The position numbers and the translations under genes were made by a program. A DNA stretch of 64,000 nucleotides, from NCBI GenBank assembly GCA_963580455.1, contig OY756970.1, positions 10,478,001 through 10,542,000 on the forward strand. The letters are read 5' to 3'. The DNA comes from Euonymus europaeus. Taxonomy: Eukaryota; Streptophyta; Magnoliopsida; Celastrales; Celastraceae. This document shows positions 11,110 to 24,742 of this stretch, one piece after another (positions within the stretch are counted from its first letter, which is position 1; the number at the start of each line of letters is the position of its first letter). Under the pieces are notes generated by a model. The model searched no databases and had not been told where the DNA came from. It saw only the letters and a program-made list of their open reading frames with translations.

Positions 11110-13355
11110 TTGCTCGGTGTACACTTTTTATTGTTCTTTTAAGTCAAATTTTACGAGTATATGCTTCCTGGATTATTTTGATGCCACAACCCCAACTATC
11201 AATGACAAATGTATAAAACCATTAAAAGATACTTCATAGTGAGAGTTGAGCGATTCCGGACCATCAAAGTTGCTCAAAGTACACTTTTTATTGTTCTTCT
11301 ATGTCTAATTTTACGAGTATAAGCTTCCTAGATTATTTCGATGCCAAAACCCCAACTTTCTTATGACAAATGGACAAAACCGTTTATAGCTCCACCATAG
11401 AGTGAGTTGAGCAACTTCGGACTATCAAAGTTGCTCGTTGTACACTTTTTATTGTTCTTCTATGTCAAATTTTATGAGTATAAGTTTCCTAGATTATTTC
11501 GATGCGAAAACACCAACTTTATAAGACAAATGGACAAAAACATTAAAAGATCCTCCGTAGAGATAGTTGTGGAACTTCGAATCATCAAAGTTGCTCGGTG
11601 TACAATTTTTATTGTTCTTTTATGTCAAATTTTACGAGTCTTTGCTTCCTGGATAATTTTGATGCCAAAACCCCAACTATCAATGACAAATATATAAAAC
11701 CATTAAAAGATACTTCATAGTGAGAGTTGAGCAATTCCGGACCATCAAAGTTGCTCGGTGTACACTTTTTATTGTTCCTTCTATGTCAAATTTTACGAGT
11801 ATAAGCTTCCTAGATTATTTCGATGGGAAAACACCAACTTTATAAGACAAATGGACAAAAACGTTAAAAGATCCTCCATAGAGAGAGTTGAGCAAATTCG
11901 AATAATCAAAGTTGCTCGGTGTACACTTTTTATTGTTCTTTTATGTCAAATTTTACGAGTATATTCTTCCGGGATTATTTTGATGCCAAAACCCCAACTA
12001 TCAATGACAAATGGATAAAACCAATAAAAGCTACTTCATAGTGAGAGTTGAGCAATTCCGGACCATCAAAGTTGCTCGGTGTACACTTTTTATTGTTCCT
12101 TCTATGTCAAATTTTACGAGTATAGGCTTCCTAGATTATTTCGATTCGAAAACACCAACTTTATAAGACAAATGGACAAAAACGTTAAAAGATCCTCCAT
12201 AGAGAGAGTTGAGCAACTTCGAATCATCAAAGTTGCTGGGTGTAGACTTTTTATTGTTCTTTTATGTCAAATTTTATGAGTATATGCTTCCTGGACTATT
12301 TTGATGCCACAACCCCAACTATCAATGACAAATGCATAAAACCATTAAAAGATACTTCATAGTGAGAGTTGAGCGATTCCGGACCATCAAAGTTGCTCAA
12401 TGTACACTTTTTATTGTTCTTCTATGTCTAATTTTACGAGTATAAGCTTCCTAGATTATTTCGATGCCAAAACCCCAACTTTCTTATGACAAATGGACAA
12501 AACCGTTTATAGCTCCACCATAGAGTGAGTTGAGCAACTTCGGACTATCAAAGTTGCTCGTAGTACACTTTTTATTGTTCTTCTATGTCAAATTTTATGA
12601 GTATAAGTCTCCTAGATTATTTCGATGCGAAAACACCAACTTTATAAGACAAATGGACAAAAACATTAAAAGATCCTCCGTAGAGATAGTTGAGGAACTT
12701 CGAATCATCAAAGTTGCTCGGTGTACACTTTTTATTGTTCTTTTATGTCAAATTTTACGAGTCTTTGCTTCCTGGATTATTTTGATGCCAAAACCCCAAC
12801 TATCAATGACAAATGTATAAAACCATTAAAAGATACTTCATAGTGAGAGTTGAGCAATTCCGGACCATCAAAGTTTCTCGGTGTACACTTTTTATTGTTC
12901 CTTCTATGTCAAATTTTACGAGTATAAGCTTCCTAGATTATTTCGATGGGAAAACACCAACTTTATAAGACAAATGGACAAAAACGTTAAAAGATCCTCC
13001 ATAGAGAGAGTTGAGCAAATTCGAACAATCAAAGTTGCTCGGTGTACACTTTTTATTGTTCTTTTATGTCAAATTTTACGAGTATATTCTTCCGGGATTA
13101 TTTTGATGCCAAAACCCCAACTATCAATGACAAATGGATAAAACCAATAAAAGCTACTTCATAGTGAGAGTTGAGCAATTCCGGACCATCAAAGTTGCTC
13201 GGTGTACACTTTTTATTGTTCCTTCTATGTCAAATTTTACGAGTATAGGCTTCCTAGATTATTTCGATTCGAAAACACCAACTTTATAAGACAAATGGAC
13301 AAAAACGTTAAAAGATCCTCCATAGAGAGAGTTGAGCAACTTCGAATCATCAAAG
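11110..13355. repeat. 1,123-bp seven-monomer tandem duplication
   Basis: Two copies at an offset of 1,123 bp (about 11110-12232 and 12233-13355) share an isolated C monomer with TTCTTATGAC, a monomer with GAGTCTTTGCTTCC, and one with GATGGGAAAACACC. The odd monomer number swaps A/B phase at the join. The second copy also forms the start of the 4,168-bp unit. Confidence 0.8.
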
Positions 13356-16300
13356 TTGCTGGGTGTAGACTTTTTATTGTTCTTTTATGTCAAATTTTAT
13401 GAGTATATGCTTCCTGGATTATTTTGATGCCAAAAACCCCAACTATCAATGACAAATGGATAAAACCATTAAAAGCTACTTCATAGTGAGAGTTGAGCAA
13501 TTCCGGACCATCAAAGTTGCTCGGTGTCACTTTTTATTGTTCCTTCTATGTCAAATTTTACGAGTATAAGCTTCCTAGATTATTTCGATGCGAAAACAAC
13601 AACTTTATAAGACAAATGGAAAAAAACGTTAAAAGATCCTCCATAGAGAGAGTTGAGCAACTTCGAATCATCAAAGTTGCTCGGTGTACACTTTTTATTG
13701 TTCTTTTATGTCAAGTTTTACGAGTATATGCTTCCCGGATTATTTTGATGCCAAAACCCCAACTATCAATGACAAAAGGACAAAACTATTAAAAGATACT
13801 TCATAGTGAGAGTTGAGCAATTCCGGACCATCAAAGTTGCTCAATGTACACTTTTTATTGTTCTTCTATGTCTAATTTTACGAGTATAATCTTGCTAGAT
13901 TATTTCGATGCGAAAACACCAACTTTATAAGACAAATGGACAAAAACGTTAAAAGATCCTCCATAGAGATAGTTGAGGAACTTCGAATCATCAAAGTTGC
14001 TCGGTGTACACTTTTTATTGTTCTTTTATGTCAAATTTTACGAGTAAATGCTTCCTGCATTATTTTCATGCCAAAACCCAACTATCAATGAAAAATGTAT
14101 AAAACCATTAAAAGCTACTTCATAGTGAGAGTTGAGCAATTCCGGACCATCAAAGTTGCTCGGTGTACACTTTTTATTGTTCCTTCTATGTCAAATTTTT
14201 ACGAGTATAAGCTTCCCGGATTATTTCGATGCGAAAACACCAACTTTATAAGACAAATGGACAAAAACGTTAAAAGATCCTCCATAGAGAGAGTTGAGCA
14301 ACTTCGAATAATCAAAGTTGCTCGGTGTACACTTTTTATTGTTCTTTTATGTCAAATTTTACGAGTACATGCTTCCTGGATTATTTTGATGCCAAAACCC
14401 GACTATCAGTGACAAATGTGTAAAACCATTAAAAACTACTTCATAGTGAGAGTTGAGCAATTCCGGACCATCAAAGTTGCTCGGTGTACACTTTTTATTG
14501 TTCCTTCTATGTCAAATTTTACGAGTATAAGTTTCCTAGATTATTTCGATGCGAAAACACCAACTTTATATGACAAATGGACAAAAACGTTAAAAGATCC
14601 TCCATATAGATAGTTGAGGAACTTTGAATCATCAAAGTTGCTCGGTGTACACTTTTTATTGTTCTTTTATGTCAAATTTTACGAGTACATGCTTCCTGGA
14701 TTATTTTGATGCCAAAACCCCAACTATCAATGACAAATGTATAAAACCATTAAAAGCTACTTGATAGTGAGAGTTGAGCAGTTCCGGACCATCAAAGTTG
14801 CTCGGTGTACACTTTTTATTGTTCCTTCTATGTCAAATTTTACGAGTATAAGCTTCCTAGATTATTTCGATGCGAAAACACCAACTTTATATGACAAATG
14901 GACAAAAACGTTAAAAGATCCTCCATAGAGATAGTTGAGGAACTTCGAATCATCCAAGTTGCTCGGTGTACACTTTTTATTGTTCTTTTATCTCAAATTT
15001 TACGAGTATATGCTTCCTGGATTATTTTGATGCCAAAACCCCAACTATCAATGACAAATGTATAACACCATTAATAGCTACTTCATAGTGAGAGTTGAGC
15101 GATTCCGGACCATCAAAGTTCCTCAATATACACTTTTTATTGTTCTTCTATGTCTAATTTTACGAGTATAAGCTTTCTAGATTATTTCGATGCGAAAACA
15201 CCAACTTTATAAGACAAATGGACAAAAACGTTAAAAGATCCTGCATAGAGAGAGTTGAGCAACTTCGAATCATCAAAGTTGCTCGGTGTACACTTTTTAT
15301 TGTTCATTTATGTCAAATTTTACGAGTATATGCTTCCTGGATTATTTTGATGCCAAAACCCGAAATATCAATGAAAAATGGATAAAACCAATAAAAGCTA
15401 CTTCATAGTGAGAGTTGAGCAATTCCGGACCATCAAAGTTGCTCGGTGTACACTTTTTGTTGTTCCTTCTATGTCAAATTTTATGAGTATAAGCTTCCTA
15501 GATTATTTCGATGCGAAAACACCAACTTTGTAAGACAAATGGACAAAAACGTTAAAAGATCCTCCATAGAGAGAGTTGAGCAACTTCGAATCATCCAAGT
15601 TCCTCGGTGTACACTTTTTATTGTTCCTTTATGTCAAATTTTACGAGTATAGGCTTCCGGGATTATTTTGATGCCAAAACCCCAACTTTATAAGACAAAT
15701 GGACAAAAACATTAAAAGATCCTCCATAGAGATAGTTGAGGAACTTCGAATCATCCAAGTTGCTCGGTGTACACTTTTTATTGTTCTTTTATGTCAAATT
15801 TTACGAGTATATGCTTCCTGGATTAATTTGATGCCAAAACCCCAACTATCAATGACAAATGTATAAAACCATTAAAAGCTACTTCATAGTGAGAGTTGAC
15901 CAATTCCGGACCATCAAAGTTGCTCGGTGTACACTTTTTATTGTTCCTTCTATGTCAAATTTTACGAGTATAAGCTTCCTAGATTATTTCGAAGCAAAAA
16001 ACCAACTTTATAAGACAAATGGACAAAAACGTTAAAAGATCCTCCATAGAGAGAGTTGAGCAACTTTGAATCATCAAAGTTGCTCGGTGTACACTTTTTA
16101 TTGTTCTTTTATGTCAAATTTTACGAGTATATGCTTCCTTGATTATTTTGATGCCAAAACCCCTACTATCAATGACAAATGGATAAAACCTTTAAAAGCT
16201 ACTTCATAGTGATAGTTGAGCAATTCCGGACCATCAAAGTTGCTCGGTGTACACTTTTTATTGTTCCTTCTATGTCAAATTTTACGAGTATAGGCTTCCG

Positions 16301-16407
16301 AGATTATTTCGATGCGAAAACACAACCTTTATAAGACAAATAGACAAAAACGTTAAAAGATCCTCCATAGAGAGAGTTGAGCAACTTCGAATCATCAAAG
16401 TTGCTCG
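12240..16407. repeat. 26-monomer higher-order repeat, copy 1 (4,168 bp)
   Basis: This is the first of three tandem units. Landmarks return at exactly 4,168 bp: the GTGTAGAC monomer start (12240, 16408), the isolated C monomer, the GAGTCTTTGC variant, TTCGAACAATC, the one-base insertion in CAAATTTTTACG near 14195, and the odd ATACACTTTT monomer near 15128. No difference from copy 2 was found in the compared segments, so the two are very similar and recent, or duplicated in assembly. Confidence 0.9.
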
Positions 16408-19400
16408 GTGTAGACTTTTTATTGTTCTTTTATGTCAAATTTTATGAGTATATGCTTCCTGGACTATTTTGATGCCACAACCCCAACTATCAATGACAAA
16501 TGCATAAAACCATTAAAAGATACTTCATAGTGAGAGTTGAGCGATTCCGGACCATCAAAGTTGCTCAATGTACACTTTTTATTGTTCTTCTATGTCTAAT
16601 TTTACGAGTATAAGCTTCCTAGATTATTTCGATGCCAAAACCCCAACTTTCTTATGACAAATGGACAAAACCGTTTATAGCTCCACCATAGAGTGAGTTG
16701 AGCAACTTCGGACTATCAAAGTTGCTCGTAGTACACTTTTTATTGTTCTTCTATGTCAAATTTTATGAGTATAAGTCTCCTAGATTATTTCGATGCGAAA
16801 ACACCAACTTTATAAGACAAATGGACAAAAACATTAAAAGATCCTCCGTAGAGATAGTTGAGGAACTTCGAATCATCAAAGTTGCTCGGTGTACACTTTT
16901 TATTGTTCTTTTATGTCAAATTTTACGAGTCTTTGCTTCCTGGATTATTTTGATGCCAAAACCCCAACTATCAATGACAAATGTATAAAACCATTAAAAG
17001 ATACTTCATAGTGAGAGTTGAGCAATTCCGGACCATCAAAGTTTCTCGGTGTACACTTTTTATTGTTCCTTCTATGTCAAATTTTACGAGTATAAGCTTC
17101 CTAGATTATTTCGATGGGAAAACACCAACTTTATAAGACAAATGGACAAAAACGTTAAAAGATCCTCCATAGAGAGAGTTGAGCAAATTCGAACAATCAA
17201 AGTTGCTCGGTGTACACTTTTTATTGTTCTTTTATGTCAAATTTTACGAGTATATTCTTCCGGGATTATTTTGATGCCAAAACCCCAACTATCAATGACA
17301 AATGGATAAAACCAATAAAAGCTACTTCATAGTGAGAGTTGAGCAATTCCGGACCATCAAAGTTGCTCGGTGTACACTTTTTATTGTTCCTTCTATGTCA
17401 AATTTTACGAGTATAGGCTTCCTAGATTATTTCGATTCGAAAACACCAACTTTATAAGACAAATGGACAAAAACGTTAAAAGATCCTCCATAGAGAGAGT
17501 TGAGCAACTTCGAATCATCAAAGTTGCTGGGTGTAGACTTTTTATTGTTCTTTTATGTCAAATTTTATGAGTATATGCTTCCTGGATTATTTTGATGCCA
17601 AAAACCCCAACTATCAATGACAAATGGATAAAACCATTAAAAGCTACTTCATAGTGAGAGTTGAGCAATTCCGGACCATCAAAGTTGCTCGGTGTCACTT
17701 TTTATTGTTCCTTCTATGTCAAATTTTACGAGTATAAGCTTCCTAGATTATTTCGATGCGAAAACAACAACTTTATAAGACAAATGGAAAAAAACGTTAA
17801 AAGATCCTCCATAGAGAGAGTTGAGCAACTTCGAATCATCAAAGTTGCTCGGTGTACACTTTTTATTGTTCTTTTATGTCAAGTTTTACGAGTATATGCT
17901 TCCCGGATTATTTTGATGCCAAAACCCCAACTATCAATGACAAAAGGACAAAACTATTAAAAGATACTTCATAGTGAGAGTTGAGCAATTCCGGACCATC
18001 AAAGTTGCTCAATGTACACTTTTTATTGTTCTTCTATGTCTAATTTTACGAGTATAATCTTGCTAGATTATTTCGATGCGAAAACACCAACTTTATAAGA
18101 CAAATGGACAAAAACGTTAAAAGATCCTCCATAGAGATAGTTGAGGAACTTCGAATCATCAAAGTTGCTCGGTGTACACTTTTTATTGTTCTTTTATGTC
18201 AAATTTTACGAGTAAATGCTTCCTGCATTATTTTCATGCCAAAACCCAACTATCAATGAAAAATGTATAAAACCATTAAAAGCTACTTCATAGTGAGAGT
18301 TGAGCAATTCCGGACCATCAAAGTTGCTCGGTGTACACTTTTTATTGTTCCTTCTATGTCAAATTTTTACGAGTATAAGCTTCCCGGATTATTTCGATGC
18401 GAAAACACCAACTTTATAAGACAAATGGACAAAAACGTTAAAAGATCCTCCATAGAGAGAGTTGAGCAACTTCGAATAATCAAAGTTGCTCGGTGTACAC
18501 TTTTTATTGTTCTTTTATGTCAAATTTTACGAGTACATGCTTCCTGGATTATTTTGATGCCAAAACCCGACTATCAGTGACAAATGTGTAAAACCATTAA
18601 AAACTACTTCATAGTGAGAGTTGAGCAATTCCGGACCATCAAAGTTGCTCGGTGTACACTTTTTATTGTTCCTTCTATGTCAAATTTTACGAGTATAAGT
18701 TTCCTAGATTATTTCGATGCGAAAACACCAACTTTATATGACAAATGGACAAAAACGTTAAAAGATCCTCCATATAGATAGTTGAGGAACTTTGAATCAT
18801 CAAAGTTGCTCGGTGTACACTTTTTATTGTTCTTTTATGTCAAATTTTACGAGTACATGCTTCCTGGATTATTTTGATGCCAAAACCCCAACTATCAATG
18901 ACAAATGTATAAAACCATTAAAAGCTACTTGATAGTGAGAGTTGAGCAGTTCCGGACCATCAAAGTTGCTCGGTGTACACTTTTTATTGTTCCTTCTATG
19001 TCAAATTTTACGAGTATAAGCTTCCTAGATTATTTCGATGCGAAAACACCAACTTTATATGACAAATGGACAAAAACGTTAAAAGATCCTCCATAGAGAT
19101 AGTTGAGGAACTTCGAATCATCCAAGTTGCTCGGTGTACACTTTTTATTGTTCTTTTATCTCAAATTTTACGAGTATATGCTTCCTGGATTATTTTGATG
19201 CCAAAACCCCAACTATCAATGACAAATGTATAACACCATTAATAGCTACTTCATAGTGAGAGTTGAGCGATTCCGGACCATCAAAGTTCCTCAATATACA
19301 CTTTTTATTGTTCTTCTATGTCTAATTTTACGAGTATAAGCTTTCTAGATTATTTCGATGCGAAAACACCAACTTTATAAGACAAATGGACAAAAACGTT

Positions 19401-20575
19401 AAAAGATCCTGCATAGAGAGAGTTGAGCAACTTCGAATCATCAAAGTTGCTCGGTGTACACTTTTTATTGTTCATTTATGTCAAATTTTACGAGTATATG
19501 CTTCCTGGATTATTTTGATGCCAAAACCCGAAATATCAATGAAAAATGGATAAAACCAATAAAAGCTACTTCATAGTGAGAGTTGAGCAATTCCGGACCA
19601 TCAAAGTTGCTCGGTGTACACTTTTTGTTGTTCCTTCTATGTCAAATTTTATGAGTATAAGCTTCCTAGATTATTTCGATGCGAAAACACCAACTTTGTA
19701 AGACAAATGGACAAAAACGTTAAAAGATCCTCCATAGAGAGAGTTGAGCAACTTCGAATCATCCAAGTTCCTCGGTGTACACTTTTTATTGTTCCTTTAT
19801 GTCAAATTTTACGAGTATAGGCTTCCGGGATTATTTTGATGCCAAAACCCCAACTTTATAAGACAAATGGACAAAAACATTAAAAGATCCTCCATAGAGA
19901 TAGTTGAGGAACTTCGAATCATCCAAGTTGCTCGGTGTACACTTTTTATTGTTCTTTTATGTCAAATTTTACGAGTATATGCTTCCTGGATTAATTTGAT
20001 GCCAAAACCCCAACTATCAATGACAAATGTATAAAACCATTAAAAGCTACTTCATAGTGAGAGTTGACCAATTCCGGACCATCAAAGTTGCTCGGTGTAC
20101 ACTTTTTATTGTTCCTTCTATGTCAAATTTTACGAGTATAAGCTTCCTAGATTATTTCGAAGCAAAAAACCAACTTTATAAGACAAATGGACAAAAACGT
20201 TAAAAGATCCTCCATAGAGAGAGTTGAGCAACTTTGAATCATCAAAGTTGCTCGGTGTACACTTTTTATTGTTCTTTTATGTCAAATTTTACGAGTATAT
20301 GCTTCCTTGATTATTTTGATGCCAAAACCCCTACTATCAATGACAAATGGATAAAACCTTTAAAAGCTACTTCATAGTGATAGTTGAGCAATTCCGGACC
20401 ATCAAAGTTGCTCGGTGTACACTTTTTATTGTTCCTTCTATGTCAAATTTTACGAGTATAGGCTTCCGAGATTATTTCGATGCGAAAACACAACCTTTAT
20501 AAGACAAATAGACAAAAACGTTAAAAGATCCTCCATAGAGAGAGTTGAGCAACTTCGAATCATCAAAGTTGCTCG
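16408..20575. repeat. 26-monomer higher-order repeat, copy 2 (4,168 bp)
   Basis: This is the middle unit. Its variant monomers follow copy 1 in order and wording. The boundary with copy 1 is the switch at 16408, where GTGTAGAC starts a B monomer. The last monomers differ slightly from the DNA preceding copy 1, which fixes the outer limit of the duplication. Confidence 0.9.
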
Positions 20576-23500
20576 GTGTACACTTTTTATTGTTCTTTTA
20601 TGTCAAATTTTACGAGTATATGCTTCCTGGATTATTTTGATGCCACAACCCCAACTATCAATGACAAATGTATAAAACCATTAAAAGATACTTCATAGTG
20701 AGAGTTGAGCGATTCCGGACCATCAAAGTTGCTCAATGTACACTTTTTATTGTTCTTCTATGTCTAATTTTACGAGTATAAGCTTCCTAGATTATTTCGA
20801 TGCCAAAACCCCAACTTTCTTATGACAAATGGACAAAACCGTTTATAGCTCCACCATAGAGTGAGTTGAGCAACTTCGGACTATCAAAGTTGCTCGTTGT
20901 ACACTTTTTATTGTTCTTCTATGTCAAATTTTATGAGTATAAGTTTCCTAGATTATTTCGATGCGAAAACACCAACTTTATAAGACAAATGGACAAAAAC
21001 ATTAAAAGATCCTCCGTAGAGATAGTTGAGGAACTTCGAACCATCAAAGTTGCTCGGTGTACACTTTTTATTGTTCTTTTATGTCAAATTTTACGAGTCT
21101 TTGCTTCCTGGATAATTTTGATGCCAAAACCCCAACTATCAATGACAAATGTATAAAACCATTAAAAGATACTTCATAGTGAGAGTTGAGCAATTCCGGA
21201 CCATCAAAGTTGCTCGGTGTACACTTTTTATTGTTCCTTCTATGTCAAATTTTACGAGTATAAGCTTCCTAGATTATTTCGATGGGAAAACACCAACTTT
21301 TTAAGACAAATGGACAAAAACGTTAAAAGATCCTCCATAGAGAGAGTTGAGCAAATTCGAATAATCAAAGTTGCTCGGTGTACACTTTTTATTGTTCATT
21401 TATGTCAAATTTTACGAGTATATTCTTCCGGGATTATTTTGATGCCAAAACCCCAACTATCAATGACAAATGGATAAAACCAATAAAAGCTACTTCATAG
21501 TGAGAGTTGAGCAATTCCGGACCATCAAAGTTGCTCGGTGTACAATTTTTATTGTTCCTTCTATGTCAAATTTTACGAGTATAGGCTTCCTAGATTATTT
21601 CGATTCGAAAACACCAACTTTATAAGACAAATGGACAAAAACGTTAAAAGATCCTCCATAGAGAGAGTTGAGCAACTTCGAATCATCAAAGTTGCTGGGT
21701 GTAGACTTTTTATTGTTCTTTTATGTCAAATTTTATGAGTATATGCTTCCTGGATTATTTTGATGCCAAAAACCCCAACTATCAATGACAAATGGATAAA
21801 ACCATTAAAAGCTACTTCATAGTGAGAGTTGAGCAATTCCGGACCATCAAAGTTGCTCGGTGTCACTTTTTATTGTTCCTTCTATGTCAAATTTTACGAG
21901 TATAAGCTTCCTAGATTATTTCGATGCGAAAACAACAACTTTATAAGACAAATGGACAAAAACGTTAAAAGATCCTCCATAGAGAGAGTTGAGCAACTTC
22001 GAATCATCAAAGTTGCTCGGTGTACACTTTTTATTGTTCTTTTATGTCAAGTTTTACGAGTATATGCTTCCCGGATTATTTTGATGCCAAAACCCCAACT
22101 ATCAATGAAAAAAGGACAAAACTATTAAAAGATACTTCATAGTTAGAGTTGAGCAATTCCGGACCATCAAAGTTGCTCAATGTACACTTTTTATTGTTCT
22201 TCTATGTCTAATTTTACGAGTATAATCTTGCTAGATTATTTCGATGCGAAAACACCAACTTTATAAGACAAATGGACAAAAACGTTAAAAGATCCTCCAT
22301 AGAGATAGTTGAGGAACTTCGAATCATCAAAGTTGCTCGGTGTACACTTTTTATTGTTCTTTTATGTCAAATTTTACGAGTAAATGCTTCCTGCATTATT
22401 TTGTTGCCAAAACCCAACTATCAATGAAAAATGTATAAAACCATTAAAAGCTACTTCATAGTGAGAGTTGAGCAATTACGGACCATCAAAGTTGCTCGGT
22501 GTACACTTTTTATTGTTCCTTCTTTGTCAAATGTTACGAGTATAAGCTTCCCGGATTATTTCGATGCGAAAACACCAACTTTATAAGACAAATGGACAAA
22601 AACGTTAAAAGATCCTCCATAGAGAGACTTGAGCAACTTCGAATAATCAAAGTTGCTCGGTGTACACTTTTTATTGTTCTTTTATGTCAAATTTTACGAG
22701 TACATGCTTCCTGGATTATTTTGATGCCAAAACCCGACTATCAGTGACAAATGTATAAAACCATTAAAAACTACTTCATAGTGAGAGTTGAGCAATTCCG
22801 GACCATCAAAGTTGCTCGGTGTACACTTTTTATTGTTCCTTCTATGTCAAATTTTACGAGTATAAGTTTCCTAGATTATTTCGATGCGAAAACACCAACT
22901 TTATATGACAAATGGACAAAAACGTTAAAAGATCCTCCATATAGATAGTTGAGGAACTTCGAATCATCAAAGTTGCTCGGTGTACACTTTTTATTGTTCT
23001 TTTATGTCAAATTTTACGAGTACATGCTTCCTGGATTATTTTGATGCCAAAACCCCAACTATCAATGACAAATGTATAAAACCATTAAAAGCTACTTGAT
23101 AGTGAGAGTTGAGCAGTTCCGGACCATCAAAGTTGCTCGGTGTACACTTTTTATTGTTCCTTCTATGTCAAATTTTACGAGTATAAGCTTCCTAGATTAT
23201 TTCGATGCGAAAACACCAACTTTATATGACAAATGGACAAAAACGTTAAAAGATCCTCCATAGAGATAGTTGAGGAACTTCGAATCATCCAAGTTGCTCG
23301 GTGTACACTTTTTATTGTTCTTTTATCTCAAATTTTACGAGTATATGCTTCATGGATTATTTTGATGCCAAAACCCCAACTATCAATGACAAATGTATAA
23401 CACCATTAATAGCTACTTCATAGTGAGAGTTGAGCGATTCCGGACCATCAAAGTTCCTCAATATACACTTTTTATTGTTCTTCTATGTCTAATTTTACGA

Positions 23501-24742
23501 GTATAAGCTTTCTAGATTATTTCGATGCGAAAACACCAACTTTATAAGACAAATGGACAAAAACGTTAAAAGATCCAGCATAGAGAGAGTTGAGCAACTT
23601 CGAATCATCAAAGTTGCTCGGTGTACACTTTTTATTGTTCATTTATGTCAAATTTTACGAGTATATGCTTCCTGGATTATTTTGATGCCAAAACCCCAAA
23701 TATCAATGAAAAATGGATAAAACCAATAAAAGCTACTTCATAGTGAGAGTTGAGCAATTCCGGACCATCAAAGTTGCTCGGTGTACACTTTTTGTTGTTC
23801 CTTCTATGTCAAATTTTATGAGTATAAGCTTCCTAGATTATTTCGATGCGAAAACACCAACTTTGTAAGACAAATGGACAAAAACGTTAAAAGATCCTCC
23901 ATAGAGAGAGTTGAGCAACTTCGAATCATCCAAGTTCCTCGGTGTACACTTTTTATTGTTCCTTTATGTCAAATTTTACGAGTATAGGCTTCCGGGATTA
24001 TTTTGATGCCAAAACCCCAACTTTATAAGACAAATGGACAAAAACATTAAAAGATCCTCCATAGAGATAGTTGAGGAACTTCGAATCATCCAAGTTGCTC
24101 GGTGTACACTTTTTATTGTTCTTTTATGTCAAATTTTACGAGTATATGCTTCCTGGATTAATTTGATGCCAAAACCCCAACTATCAATGACAAATGTATA
24201 AAACCATTAAAAGCTACTTCATAGTGAGAGTTGACCAATTCCGGACCATCAAAGTTGCTCGGTGTACACTTTTTATTGTTCCTTCTATGTCAAATTTTAC
24301 GAGTATAAGCTTCCTAGATTATTTCGAAGCGAAAAACCAACTTTATAAGACAAATGGACAAAAACGTTAAAAGATCCTCCATAGAGAGAGTTGAGCAACT
24401 TTGAATCATCAAAGTTGCTCGGTGTACACTTTTTATTGTTCTTTTATGTCAAATTTTACGAGTATATGCTTCCTTGATTATTTTGATGCCAAAACCCCAA
24501 CTATCAATGACAAATGGATAAAACCTTTAAAAGCTACTTCATAGTGATAGTTGAGCAATTCCGGACCATCAAAGTTGCTCGGTGTACACTTTTTATTGTT
24601 CCTTCTATGTCAAATTTTACGAGTATAGGCTTCCGAGATTATTTCGATGCGAAAACACAACCTTTATAAGACAAATAGACAAAAACGTTAAAAGATCCTC
24701 CATAGAGAGAGTTGAGCAACTTCGAATCATCAAAGTTGCTCG
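20576..24742. repeat. 26-monomer higher-order repeat, copy 3 (4,167 bp)
   Basis: This is the third unit, with one base less from about 22400 onward. It carries scattered differences from copies 1 and 2, for example TTCGAATAATC where they have TTCGAACAATC, and GTACAATTTTT at 21541. It is therefore the most diverged of the three. The series stops after about 24742. Confidence 0.88.
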
